A stretch of 64,000 nt of DNA from Candidatus Kurthia intestinigallinarum (lineage in GTDB: Bacteria > Bacillota > Bacilli > Bacillales_A > Planococcaceae), in contig NZ_JTFC01000041.1 in the NCBI RefSeq assembly GCF_003991225.1, forward strand, positions 1-64,000, written 5' to 3'. Under the pieces are notes generated by a model. That model was given only the letters and a program-made list of their open reading frames with translations. It was not told the origin of the DNA and searched no databases. The position numbers and the translations under genes were made by a program. Of the stretch, positions 24,883-32,820 are shown piece by piece. Within the stretch, counting starts at the first letter, position 1, and the number at the start of each line of letters is the position of its first letter.

Positions 24883-25464
24883 TTAGTTTACATCTAGACC
24901 GTAATCAGTTGCTAGTGCAGCTAATCCACCTTGGTAGCCAGCGCCTACAGCATTGAATTTCCATTCGCTACCGTGGCGGTAAAGTTCACCTACAACGATT
25001 GCTGTTTCGATTGAGAAATCTTCACCTAAGTCATAGCGAATTAATTCTTCGTTTGAAGCAGCGTCTACGATACGGATAAATGAGTTTGAAACCATACCGA
25101 AGTTTTGACCACGAGATTCTGCATCGTGAATTGTTACAGTGAATGCGATGCGGCTAATATTTTGTGGGACATTGCTAAGTGCCACTTTTACTGTTTCATC
25201 GTCGCCATCGCCGTCACCAGTTAAGTTATCGCCAGAGTGTTCTACTGAACCATTACCACCAACTGTATTGTTATAGAAGATAAAGTTAGCAGGATCGTCT
25301 ACTTTGCTTGCATCGTTAAGTAAGAAGACAGAAGAATCTAAATCAAAATCTTGTCCGCCATCATATTTATTTGTATCCCAGCCTAAACCTACTACGATGT
25401 TTGATAACCCAGGATTACCTTTTGTTAAATCTACTTTTTGACCTTTTTGTAATGAAATACCCAT
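24883..25464 (-). CDS. terD: TerD-family protein
   Basis: A 193-residue TerD-domain protein. [20 protein letters not shown], the Asp-rich [11 protein letters not shown] and [14 protein letters not shown] supply the two calcium-binding sites of the family, and [10 protein letters not shown] and [18 protein letters not shown] are conserved C-terminal strands. Family members respond to tellurite, membrane and envelope stress and bind calcium in the cytoplasm. It is 16 nt downstream of a paralogue and ends in a terminator. AAGGAGG precedes the start. Confidence 0.95.
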   Translation of the reverse strand: MGISLQKGQKVDLTKGNPGLSNIVVGLGWDTNKYDGGQDFDLDSSVFLLNDASKVDDPANFIFYNNTVGGNGSVEHSGDNLTGDGDGDDETVKVALSNVPQNISRIAFTVTIHDAESRGQNFGMVSNSFIRIVDAASNEELIRYDLGEDFSIETAIVVGELYRHGSEWKFNAVGAGYQGGLAALATDYGLDVN

Positions 25465-25480
25465 AATATTTGTTTCCTCC

Positions 25481-26092
25481 TTATTGATAACTTGCTACAA
25501 CAGCGCTTAAGTTAGCATCTGTTGTGCCATTGCCAAGTGCAGCAAATTTCCACTCTGTGCCATGACGATAAATTTCACCTGTCACTAGAGTCGTTTTACC
25601 AGAATAATCATCTGATAGGTTGTAACGAATTAATTCTTCATGGTTGTTTGCATTAAATACGCGGATATATGCGTTTTGAATCATGCCGAAATGTTGTTTT
25701 CGATTGACAGCATCATAGATGTTTACAACGAATACAAGGCGATTGAATTCTGCAGGGATCGCTTGTAAATTGATTGAAATTACTTCATCGTCGCCGTCAC
25801 CAGCACCTGTTAAGTTGTCACCTGAATGTTGAACGGAACCATCTTTACTACGTAAGTTTCCGAAAAAGACAACATCCTCTTTAGATTTAACATGATCGTC
25901 TTTTAACATAATAACAGAAGCGTCACAGTCGACATTGCTTCCCTTATTACCGCCGCCAAATAAACCACCTAGAAAACCACCGCTGCTTTTATTTTCAGCA
26001 GGGTCCCAACCTAGGCCTACTTGTACTTTGCTAAGACCTGCATTGCCTTTTGTTAAGTCAACACGTTGGCCTTTTTGAAGATTGATACCCAT
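25481..26092 (-). CDS. TerD-family protein with glycine-rich insertion
   Basis: A 203-residue TerD paralogue: [43 protein letters not shown] and [15 protein letters not shown]. Compared with its neighbour it has an insertion of about 15 residues ([18 protein letters not shown]) just before the first calcium site, as in YceC-type members. A GTG four codons upstream is a possible start, but the ATG at 26092 aligns with the paralogue and has GGTGAAG upstream. It is the first gene of the stress operon and has an ECF-type promoter. Confidence 0.93.
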   Translation of the reverse strand: MGINLQKGQRVDLTKGNAGLSKVQVGLGWDPAENKSSGGFLGGLFGGGNKGSNVDCDASVIMLKDDHVKSKEDVVFFGNLRSKDGSVQHSGDNLTGAGDGDDEVISINLQAIPAEFNRLVFVVNIYDAVNRKQHFGMIQNAYIRVFNANNHEELIRYNLSDDYSGKTTLVTGEIYRHGTEWKFAALGNGTTDANLSAVVASYQ

Positions 26093-26153
26093 AAAAAACT
26101 TCACCGTCCTTAATGAAATGGAAATGTGCTAGCCTAAATACTAGTCTCTTACT

Positions 26154-26181
26154 TATACGACTTAGCTTCAAGAAAGTTTCA
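26154..26181 (-). promoter_or_regulatory. ECF sigma (SigW/SigM-type) promoter of the TerD operon
   Basis: On the minus strand TGAAAC (26176-26181), a 16-nt spacer and CGTATA (26154-26159). This is an exact match to the TGAAAC-N16-CGTA pattern of B. subtilis SigW/SigM promoters; the yceC operon there is also ECF-controlled. Confidence 0.85.
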
Positions 26182-26243
26182 TTTTTTAAAAAATAGTTAA
26201 AGAAATGAAGAACATTCAATCGAATACCGTTGTTTTGTCCATC

Positions 26244-26280
26244 AAAAAACACTTCCAAAGTTTTAATACCTTAGAAGTGT
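26244..26280 (-). terminator. Terminator of the 75-residue ORF
   Basis: ACACTTC pairs with GAAGTGT, followed by six T on the minus strand; 40 bp after the stop at 26323. Confidence 0.7.
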
Positions 26281-26322
26281 CTTTCTTTTGTTATATTGTC
26301 ACTGTTTTTAGGTTAGTCCAGA

Positions 26323-26550
26323 CTAGCGATTATTTTTATGTTGTGCAGCGCGTAATGCTTGTTCTAAAAAATCATATTGTGCAGTAGTTTGTAAGAGTGC
26401 CCCATTTGGCTCATACGGGTTACGGTCAAGCTCTTTTAATAGTCGAAATTTTTCCTCAGGTGAAATTGGTAGATCGTCTAAATCGCGATGAAATGCGCTT
26501 AGCACATGAATGGTTTCACTAAAATCAAGTACAAATCCATCATAAGGCAT
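26323..26550 (-). CDS. Small protein of unknown function
   Basis: A 75-residue soluble protein (MPYDGFVLDFSETIHVLSAFHRDLDDLPISPEEKFRLLKEL and onward), acidic then basic at the C-terminus, mostly helical. The start at 26550 has AAGGGAG; a further in-frame ATG 33 nt upstream lacks a site and would run into the motif-bearing spacer. I recognise no family. Confidence 0.65.
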   Translation of the reverse strand: MPYDGFVLDFSETIHVLSAFHRDLDDLPISPEEKFRLLKELDRNPYEPNGALLQTTAQYDFLEQALRAAQHKNNR

Positions 26551-26567
26551 TGAACTCCCTTCTTTCT

Positions 26568-26582
26568 GTAAAAATGTAAACA
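26568..26582 (-). repeat. Degenerate copy of the 15 bp dispersed motif
   Basis: On the minus strand TGTTTACATTTTTAC, two mismatches to TGTAAACATTTTTAC and identical to the overlapping site at 14850-14864. It is the rightmost member seen, so the family spans about 8.0-26.6 kb. Confidence 0.55.
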
Positions 26583-26634
26583 AGTTTATATGTAGATGCG
26601 ATAGCTAAAACGCTATTGCATAAGAAAATGAAAA

Positions 26635-26662
26635 CAGGAATCGCGTAATGACGCCATTCCTG
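26635..26662 (-). terminator. Terminator of the 151-residue ORF
   Basis: CAGGAATCGCG pairs with CGCCATTCCTG (one mismatch); TTTTC follows on the minus strand. Confidence 0.7.
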
Positions 26663-26691
26663 CTGTATTTATTCGCCAAGAATTGTGTTGT

Positions 26692-27147
26692 TCAGCATGA
26701 TTTTTTGGTGCTATTTTGTAGACGAATTTGCTCGCGGCGGAATGCGTACATCATCTCGTTGCGGATAAAGTGACGCAGTGTAGTCGCTTCATTCACAATA
26801 TTTGCAATTGATTCTGTTTCTGATACCGCTAGAGCGATTGATACTTGATAAAGTGGTGTGCCATCGTCAGCTGTCGTTTTATAATGTGCTAAAACTTGGC
26901 AATGCTTTTCAAGTGTTTCTAAGTAAGCTTGCTCGTAAAGAGGAAGAAGCGTGAGATCTTCCTGTTCGGGCATGAGTAATCGTTCATCCATGTATAACAC
27001 CGCATTGTGTGCGAGGTCGCGTTGAATCGCTAGATCATCTGCGCATGTATAAAGCTTAAACTCTTCTAAATCATGCAAACGCCAAGCATTCAGCTCATTC
27101 GCTAAAACAAGGTGTTCAAAGTACATTTCTAAATCTAAAGAACCCAT
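26692..27147 (-). CDS. Helical protein of unknown function
   Basis: A 151-residue acidic, helical protein (MGSLDLEMYFEHLVLANELNAWRL and onward), with a strand-rich segment in the middle (YQVSIALAVSE) and the ending FRREQIRLQNSTKKSC. AAGGAGGG precedes the ATG. No TM helix or signal. I recognise no family. An AGTCAG...CTGACT hairpin followed by TTTTT at 27188-27210 lies just upstream on the same strand and could be an attenuator or a terminator remnant. Confidence 0.7.
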   Translation of the reverse strand: MGSLDLEMYFEHLVLANELNAWRLHDLEEFKLYTCADDLAIQRDLAHNAVLYMDERLLMPEQEDLTLLPLYEQAYLETLEKHCQVLAHYKTTADDGTPLYQVSIALAVSETESIANIVNEATTLRHFIRNEMMYAFRREQIRLQNSTKKSC

Positions 27148-27187
27148 CCAAACCCTCCTTCATTAGTCATTTTTTATTCATAGAAAA

Positions 27188-27210
27188 AGTCAGCTGGAAT
27201 CCAACTGACT
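27188..27210 (-). terminator. Hairpin with T tract upstream of the 151-residue ORF
   Basis: AGTCAG and CTGACT, plus an inner TGG/CCA pair. On the minus strand TTTTTC follows. It lies in the 5' leader of the gene at 26692-27147, with no minus-strand gene further upstream. Confidence 0.4.
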
Positions 27211-27392
27211 ATACATTGACAAATGCGTTAACAATTATTTAATTCTAACGATTTTTGATAAGAATCGCAAGTGATTACAATGACAATATTTGTTGATAAA
27301 GTTTCTTGGCTGTTTCCAATTTAAAAAAATTGTGCTGGGCCGCACGATAGCGCCTGCGTTGTTCGAGCGTTTATGAATGATGCTACATAAGA

Positions 27393-27443
27393 GTTAACTT
27401 AAAAGTAAAAATTGTTGACTAAAATAAATGGATGGATTATAGT
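27393..27443 (+). promoter_or_regulatory. bioY promoter with BirA-type operator
   Basis: Sigma-A promoter TTGACT (27415-27420), 17-nt spacer, TATAGT (27438-27443). GTTAAC (27393-27398) and GTTGAC (27414-27419), 15 nt apart, form the inverted repeat expected for the biotin repressor BirA, and the second half overlaps the -35 box. Biotin-dependent repression is therefore likely. Confidence 0.75.
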
Positions 27444-27476
27444 AAAAAACGTTCATAGTTGAGAGGGGGGAAAGAG

Positions 27477-28064
27477 ATGACGACATACACAAGGGTACGT
27501 GCACGATTTACTGCGTATGATGTTGTGTATTGTGGCATGTTTGCGGCATTGATGATGATAGGGGCAAACATTACATCATTTATGCCATTTATGGTAGTCG
27601 GAGGGGTGCCCATTACATTGCAAGCATTTTTTGCAATATTAGCAGGACTTGTGCTCGGTAGTAAACGCGGGGCGATTGCGGTAGCTGTTTATGCGTGTGT
27701 CGGCTTAGCAGGGGCACCTGTTTTTGCACGTTTTAGCGGCGGCATTAGTCAATTATTGAGTCCTACGTTTGGCTTTATTATTGTTTTTATTTTGTCGGCC
27801 TACATCGCTGGAAAAATGATTGAAGTACGTTCAACAAAAGCAATGTATGTTGCAGCAGGACTTGTCGCCATGATGATTAGTTATTTACTTGGTACAAATT
27901 GGTTGTATGCCGCCTATAAATTATGGGCTGCTGCACCGGAAGGTTTTAGTTATTGGATGGCGTGGGCGTGGATGTTGCCGCCGCTACCGAAAGATATTGT
28001 GTTGGCTATACTAGCTGGTTTATTTGCATTTCGATTACGACACGTTATAAAGGTGGGAAACTAA
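27477..28064 (+). CDS. bioY: Biotin transporter substrate-binding subunit BioY
   Basis: A 195-residue integral membrane protein with about six helices and the BioY signatures GGVPITLQAFFAILAGLVLGSKRG and ARFSGGISQLLSPTFGF. It is the S-component that binds biotin for an ECF-type importer. No EcfA or EcfT gene is adjacent, so it would share the general module or work alone. The start at 27477 follows GAGAGGGGGGAAAG. It is co-transcribed with bioB, 17 nt downstream. Confidence 0.93.
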   Translation: MTTYTRVRARFTAYDVVYCGMFAALMMIGANITSFMPFMVVGGVPITLQAFFAILAGLVLGSKRGAIAVAVYACVGLAGAPVFARFSGGISQLLSPTFGFIIVFILSAYIAGKMIEVRSTKAMYVAAGLVAMMISYLLGTNWLYAAYKLWAAAPEGFSYWMAWAWMLPPLPKDIVLAILAGLFAFRLRHVIKVGN

Positions 28065-28080
28065 AAAGGTGGGAAACTAA
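28049..28080 (+). repeat. Perfect 16 bp tandem duplication at the bioY-bioB junction
   Basis: AAAGGTGGGAAACTAA occurs twice in a row. The first copy holds the bioY stop codon and the second supplies the ribosome-binding site of bioB. Confidence 0.95.
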
Positions 28081-28081
28081 C

Positions 28082-29077
28082 ATGAATTATCAACAATTAG
28101 CACAACGAGTTATCGATGGTTATGTGATAACAGATGAAGAAGCATTGGCTATTTTAGAAAGTCCAGATACCGAGCTATTAGCTGTATTAGATGCTGCCTA
28201 TCGTATCCGCTACCATTATTATGGGAATAAAGTAAAGCTGAATATGATTATTAATACGAAATCGGGCTTATGTCCAGAAAATTGTGGGTACTGTTCGCAA
28301 TCGATTGTATCAACAGCACCGATTGAAAAATACCCAATGATGAAACAACAAGAAATTATTGATGGGGCGAATCGCGCGGCATCACTACAAGTTGGGACCT
28401 ATTGTATTGTGGCAAGTGGCCGTGGTCCGCGTAATCAAGAAATTGATATTGTAGTAGATTCAGTGAAGGAAATTAAGGAGCACCATCCTGAAATGACAGT
28501 CTGCGCGTGTTTAGGAATTTTAAAGCCTGAACAAGCACAACGGTTAAAAGAGGCTGGAGTAGATCGCTATAATCATAATATTAATACGTCTGCTCGTAAT
28601 CATACGAATATTACAACATCACATACATACGACGATCGTGTACAAACGGTTGAACGTGCAAAAGAAGCCGGAATTTCGCCATGTTCAGGTGTCATTGTTG
28701 GAATGAAGGAAACAAAGCAAGATGTGGTGGATATGGCACGTAGTTTGCATGCATTAGATGCAGACTCGATTCCAGTTAACTTTTTAAATGCCATTGACGG
28801 TACGCCACTAGAAGGCATAAACGAACTGAACCCACGTTACTGTTTAAAAGTATTAGCATTATTCCGCTTCATTAATCCGACGAAAGAGATTCGCGTTTCG
28901 GGTGGTCGAGAAGTTAATTTAGGGCATATGCAACCACTCGGTTTATACCCGGCTAATTCAATTTTCCTTGGTGATTATTTAACGACAGATGGCCAACCTG
29001 GCGATGATGATAAAAAAATGTTAGAGCAATTAGGGTTTGAAATTGATTTAACGCCATTACAGCAAGCAAGCTGTTAA
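28082..29077 (+). CDS. bioB: Biotin synthase BioB
   Basis: A 331-residue radical-SAM enzyme that inserts sulfur into dethiobiotin. The cluster motif C64-PEN-C68-GY-C71 and the later NHNINTSARNH and IRVSGGREVNLG segments are diagnostic. The length is normal. The start at 28082 is preferred over upstream in-frame codons inside bioY because of GGTGGG. No bioADF or bioW is nearby, so the bioY-bioB pair implies use of imported biotin or dethiobiotin, with the remaining pathway elsewhere or missing. Confidence 0.96.
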   Translation: MNYQQLAQRVIDGYVITDEEALAILESPDTELLAVLDAAYRIRYHYYGNKVKLNMIINTKSGLCPENCGYCSQSIVSTAPIEKYPMMKQQEIIDGANRAASLQVGTYCIVASGRGPRNQEIDIVVDSVKEIKEHHPEMTVCACLGILKPEQAQRLKEAGVDRYNHNINTSARNHTNITTSHTYDDRVQTVERAKEAGISPCSGVIVGMKETKQDVVDMARSLHALDADSIPVNFLNAIDGTPLEGINELNPRYCLKVLALFRFINPTKEIRVSGGREVNLGHMQPLGLYPANSIFLGDYLTTDGQPGDDDKKMLEQLGFEIDLTPLQQASC

Positions 29078-29150
29078 AAAAATTTGCACTTATGGTAAAC
29101 CTTTTTTATAATATAGTTAACACAAAACTCCCCGTTTAGTGAAAAGGTAG

Positions 29151-29290
29151 AAAGAGGCTGGGACATAAGTGTAAAAATACTATCTCAGATGAGCATAAGA
29201 AAAACCGGAATCGTGCTGTGGCGCGGTTCTGGTTTTTTGTGGCGAACGCTAAAAAAGGAACATGAACTGTTTTGTCCCGGCCTCTTTTTT
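29151..29290. repeat. GAGGCTGGGACA-type intergenic repeat, copy C
   Basis: AAAGAGGCTGGGACATAAG and TTTTGTCCCGGCCTCTTTTTT arms, with an inner hairpin at 29200-29237. It is in the opposite orientation to copies A, B and E and lies downstream of bioB, where it probably terminates transcription. Confidence 0.88.
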
Positions 29291-29332
29291 CATTAGACGA
29301 AAAGTGGGTATAGTAATTATGAGGTGATTACT

Positions 29333-29599
29333 ATGGAATTTGAATTGACAGAAAAAGGTTATGAATTATTCCAGCAAGGGAAAAGTGTTGCGCGTATTGA
29401 ATGGTATGTTGAGGATAACGTGATGCAAATGACTGGAACGTATACAGATGAAGTGTTGCGTGGGCAAGGTATCGCTGGAAAATTATTGAATGAGGCGGTA
29501 GAGTATGCGCGCGCCCACGATTACAAGATGAAGGCGATTTGTCCATATGTTGTGAAGAAATTTGAGGATAGCGCATTTTATAATGATGTGAAAATTTAA
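29333..29599 (+). CDS. GNAT-like acetyltransferase (YjdJ/N-acetyltransferase-like)
   Basis: An 88-residue minimal GNAT domain with a strand pair (ARIEWYVEDNVMQMTGTYT), the acetyl-CoA loop RGQGIAGKLL and the ending AICPYVVKKFEDSAFYNDV. This matches the short YjdJ-type family (about 90 residues), which often acts with unknown substrates. The ATG at 29333 has GAGGTGA upstream. Confidence 0.88.
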   Translation: MEFELTEKGYELFQQGKSVARIEWYVEDNVMQMTGTYTDEVLRGQGIAGKLLNEAVEYARAHDYKMKAICPYVVKKFEDSAFYNDVKI

Positions 29600-29626
29600 T
29601 CGTAAAAAGAATAATGAGGACATGAA

Positions 29627-29662
29627 AATAGGAATGACACAACCCCGTCATTCCTATTTTTT
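29627..29662 (+). terminator. Bidirectional terminator between the GNAT and ABC genes
   Basis: A 12 bp stem AATAGGAATGAC/GTCATTCCTATT and TTTTTT, with an 8-nt loop. Confidence 0.88.
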
Positions 29663-29668
29663 AATCGG

Positions 29669-30436
29669 TTAAATTTTCGTTGTGCTACGTTTCCAACCAG
29701 TAGCCCATATACCAAGTAGACTAACAAAAATCGTCCATGCAACAACAATGCTACAGGTGCCCCATAAGTAATCGCTCTGTGTCGTTAGCCAAGAGGCGCC
29801 ATATAGAGCCAATTTGTATGGACTATAATGCCAATAAGCACCAATGACAGAATCGAGTAATATGCCAAGTGGAAACAGCACGATTGCAACAGTCATTGCA
29901 ATCGACGTTGTCCACAATGCGCTAAATGTTATGGTCGTGGCGATTACCATGAGTAACCATAGCCAATAAAAGAGCATCAACAATAAAAAAGCAGTCGTTG
30001 AGACGCCACCATATAATAGATACGTGTAATACATCGATGCACCAAAACCGGCAATTGTGCACACAAGTGTTAGCAGTGCCATCGCGATTAATTTACTCAT
30101 ATAAATCGAGAAATTAGAGACAGGGCGTACATAAATGAGTGTTGCGGTGCCATTTTGGCGTTCGCGACTAATCATCGAAGCTGTGATTGCGACGATAACG
30201 AGGAGGCCAATCATTTGAAATTGACCGAGTGAGGCGATTAGTAAATCACTTGGCGCAAGTTCTGGCATCGTCATAGAAAAACCGTCTGGCATATTGCCAA
30301 CAGTCGCTAAAATATCTTCCATATAATAGTTCGTGAGCGGATCGCTAATACCGAGCAAAATAAACAATAGTGGTAGCCATACAATACGATAACTGCGCAG
30401 CATTTCAAGCCATTCTTTTTTCAATAAAATTATCAT
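29669..30436 (-). CDS. ABC-2 type transporter permease
   Basis: A 255-residue membrane protein with six predicted helices, opening with MIILLKKEWLEMLRSYRI, the usual cytoplasmic elbow of ABC-2 permeases, followed by ISRERQNGTATLIYVRPVS after the second helix. It is translationally coupled to the ATPase gene (4 nt overlap). It forms the last gene of a regulator-PLDc_N-ATPase-permease operon and probably exports a lipid or peptide. The substrate is unknown. Confidence 0.9.
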   Translation of the reverse strand: MIILLKKEWLEMLRSYRIVWLPLLFILLGISDPLTNYYMEDILATVGNMPDGFSMTMPELAPSDLLIASLGQFQMIGLLVIVAITASMISRERQNGTATLIYVRPVSNFSIYMSKLIAMALLTLVCTIAGFGASMYYTYLLYGGVSTTAFLLLMLFYWLWLLMVIATTITFSALWTTSIAMTVAIVLFPLGILLDSVIGAYWHYSPYKLALYGASWLTTQSDYLWGTCSIVVAWTIFVSLLGIWATGWKRSTTKI

Positions 30437-31290
30437 AGGCTCATCACCTTCATAAAAATCTCTTCAAGAGAGGACGTATGCTGTTCAATTTTAACAATTG
30501 GTGCATATGTTGTACTTAAAAAAGAGAGTAAGTGTTGCATCGTTGGATAACTTGTCATTGGCACGAACACTGTTTTTTCAATTAGCTCAACTTGATGTTG
30601 TGTACTAAATGCTTGGGCATCTGCTTGCTCGCAAAATGTCACCGCAAAACGAGGGTCCATGTAACGCGCGCGAATCGATGGTAAAGTCCCTTGTTCAATG
30701 AGCGCACCATCTTTTAAAAAGAGGATTTGGTCAGTCATTTCTTCTGCATCATTTAAAATATGTGTTGAATATAAAATGGTTGTCGTCTGTTGCAATTTTT
30801 TTAATAAACTCATCATATCGCGACGCCCGAATGGGTCGAGTGCCGAGACTGGTTCATCTAATAATAAAATGGCTGGGCGATGAACAATAGCTTGTGCAAT
30901 GCCGAGGCGTTGCTTCATACCACCTGATAATGCGGCTGTTTTTTTCGTTAGCACTTCCTCTAGTCCAACAAATGATAGCGCTTCATGTGCTCGGCTGCGC
31001 GCTTCTTTTGTTGATAAACCACTTAGACGCGCGGCCATTTCTGTAAACTCTAGTACTGTCATCCACGGATAAAATTGCGGATATTGCGGAAGGAAACCGA
31101 TTTGAACATCATTATTTGTGATTGTGCCCGCTGTTGGTTTCAATAAACCTGTGAGCATCGATAAAATCGTCGTCTTACCTGCGCCATTTGGACCAATGAG
31201 CGCAGTTGCTGTATGTGGTTCTAATGTAAAACTAACATCATTGACGACGATATGTGCGCCAAATTGCTTCGTTAAATGAGCTGCAATCAT
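30433..31290 (-). CDS. ABC transporter ATP-binding protein
   Basis: A 285-residue ATPase: Walker A GPNGAGKTT (33-41), Q-loop GFLPQYPQFYPWMTV, signature LSGGMKQR, Walker B ILLLDEPVSALD and the H-loop YSTHIL. A C-terminal extension of about 70 residues is common in NatA/CcmA-like exporters. It overlaps the permease start by 4 nt and follows the PLDc_N-type gene with a 4 nt overlap. Confidence 0.95.
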   Translation of the reverse strand: MIAAHLTKQFGAHIVVNDVSFTLEPHTATALIGPNGAGKTTILSMLTGLLKPTAGTITNNDVQIGFLPQYPQFYPWMTVLEFTEMAARLSGLSTKEARSRAHEALSFVGLEEVLTKKTAALSGGMKQRLGIAQAIVHRPAILLLDEPVSALDPFGRRDMMSLLKKLQQTTTILYSTHILNDAEEMTDQILFLKDGALIEQGTLPSIRARYMDPRFAVTFCEQADAQAFSTQHQVELIEKTVFVPMTSYPTMQHLLSFLSTTYAPIVKIEQHTSSLEEIFMKVMSL

Positions 31291-31478
31291 ACGTTTTTAC
31301 GTCCGAAAATGAAGTACACAATCGGCCCAATTGTATTGACGACGATAACGACGAGAATCCATACCCATTTTGGTCCATTTGTGGCGTGGATGCGTTTAAT
31401 ATCAATTAATGCCATAATCATAAGTACAAATTGAATAACAATCAGTGGGGCGATAAGTGCCCAGTTTAGAGTATCCAT
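31287..31478 (-). CDS. PLDc_N-domain small membrane protein
   Basis: A 63-residue two-helix protein with the PLDc_N (phospholipase-D-nuclease N-terminal) pattern: LMIMALIDIKRI, NGPKWVWILVVIVVNTIGPIVYFIFGR. Such proteins accompany ABC-2 exporters in Bacillales and may be accessory or immunity subunits. It overlaps the ATPase gene by 4 nt. Confidence 0.88.
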   Translation of the reverse strand: MDTLNWALIAPLIVIQFVLMIMALIDIKRIHATNGPKWVWILVVIVVNTIGPIVYFIFGRKNV

Positions 31479-31479
31479 G

Positions 31480-32583
31480 TCATGACTTCCTCTCTAACAT
31501 ATGGTGAATTGTTTGGACAAGTAGCTTGTAATCATCGCGTTCATGTAGTGGTGCAAATGCAGGGTGCTGTGTAATGGATGACACAATATCGCGGCGTACA
31601 GAAGCTTCATCGCGTGGTGTGACAGTCGCCAGTTGCATCGTTGAATGAAGCCAGTGATTGATTAAGTTAAAATAGGTATCACCACATAGCTGAAGCGGAA
31701 ATGATAACTTAGTACATGCCTTCGCATATTCTTTTAGCATCACAATCGCCTCATCGTGCTTCTGTTGCTGCATATAGCCCGTTGCTGCCGTTAAATAAAA
31801 CACAAGACTCGTATTTGGATTTAACGCTTGGATATTCCACGTGTCAATGAGCTGTGTGACGCGTTTAATAGTTTCATCAAAATGAGTGGCTTCTTCTAAT
31901 AATAAGCTGTCGGTACATGTAGAAATGACGAGAAAGAGATGCTGATATGTGCTCGCTTGCAAAATTTCTGTTGCTTGCTCGATATTGCCGAGTAATTGAT
32001 GTGCCCGTGAAATTACTTGGTCTTCATTAAATTGGATTTGCACGCGGTTGCCGATTTTTTCGAGGACGTCACTAGCGCGTTGCTGCATGAGGAGCGCTAG
32101 ACTGCCAATCATGCGCGCTTCATTTAAGGAATCAAAATCATCGCTATATTGCTCGACACGTAAACAGAGTTGCTCAATGCGTACCGCTATCGTCACGGGA
32201 TTATCAGCGAGCGCCGCATAATTTAAATAGAGCTGCGCCATCTTCAATAAAAATGGAAAGCAAGAATAATAATCATGAATAAGTGCTTCTACTGCTACTT
32301 CGGCTTCATGAAATGGCTGCTCGTGAAACGCTGTTGACAGTTCTTTATAGAGCGCAATGATGTGTTCGGTCGTCAACTGCGGCTCATAACCAAGTAATGT
32401 ATCAATTGATAAATTGAAATAGGTCGCAAGCTTTGGCAGTATTGTAATATCAGGGTAACTTTGGCCTTTCTCCCATTTTGAAACGGCTGCCCGCGACACA
32501 CCGATGTACTGTGCCACTTGTTCTTGTGTCACGTTAAGCTCTTTTCGGCGAGTCGTAAAAATCGTTGAAAATTGTAGATTCAT
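31480..32583 (-). CDS. XRE-family regulator with TPR-like C-terminal domain
   Basis: A 367-residue protein. The N-terminal HTH_3 domain (about 5-60, RKELNVTQEQVAQYIGVSRAAVSKWEKGQSYPD) is followed by about 300 helical residues resembling tetratricopeptide repeats, a layout used by Rgg/PlcR-like and stress sensors. The start at 32583 is fixed by AGGAGGTGG. It leads the exporter operon, 1 nt from the PLDc_N gene, and probably controls it. A GCATTT-N7-AAATGC palindrome at 32645-32663 is a candidate operator. Confidence 0.9.
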   Translation of the reverse strand: MNLQFSTIFTTRRKELNVTQEQVAQYIGVSRAAVSKWEKGQSYPDITILPKLATYFNLSIDTLLGYEPQLTTEHIIALYKELSTAFHEQPFHEAEVAVEALIHDYYSCFPFLLKMAQLYLNYAALADNPVTIAVRIEQLCLRVEQYSDDFDSLNEARMIGSLALLMQQRASDVLEKIGNRVQIQFNEDQVISRAHQLLGNIEQATEILQASTYQHLFLVISTCTDSLLLEEATHFDETIKRVTQLIDTWNIQALNPNTSLVFYLTAATGYMQQQKHDEAIVMLKEYAKACTKLSFPLQLCGDTYFNLINHWLHSTMQLATVTPRDEASVRRDIVSSITQHPAFAPLHERDDYKLLVQTIHHMLERKS

Positions 32584-32644
32584 AACACCACCTCCTACAA
32601 ATAGCATATAGTTTCAACGTGAAATTTACTAGCGAGTAATTGTA

Positions 32645-32663
32645 GCATTTTGTAGATAAATGC
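32645..32663 (-). promoter_or_regulatory. Candidate operator of the XRE-exporter operon
   Basis: GCATTT-TGTAGAT-AAATGC inverted repeat 62 bp upstream of the regulator start; TGTAG also occurs three times in the surrounding 30 bp. Confidence 0.4.
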
Positions 32664-32820
32664 AACTGTAGGTTGATTTTTTAAGTACATACCGAATGTT
32701 CAGTTAAAATATCCCTTTTTAAGTTTTCTTAGTTGGAAGTCCACGCAAAATACGCTAAAATAGAGTGATTAAGAATTCTGATAGGAAAAGTAACATAGCT
32801 AAGGGAGGCCACCAAGAATT

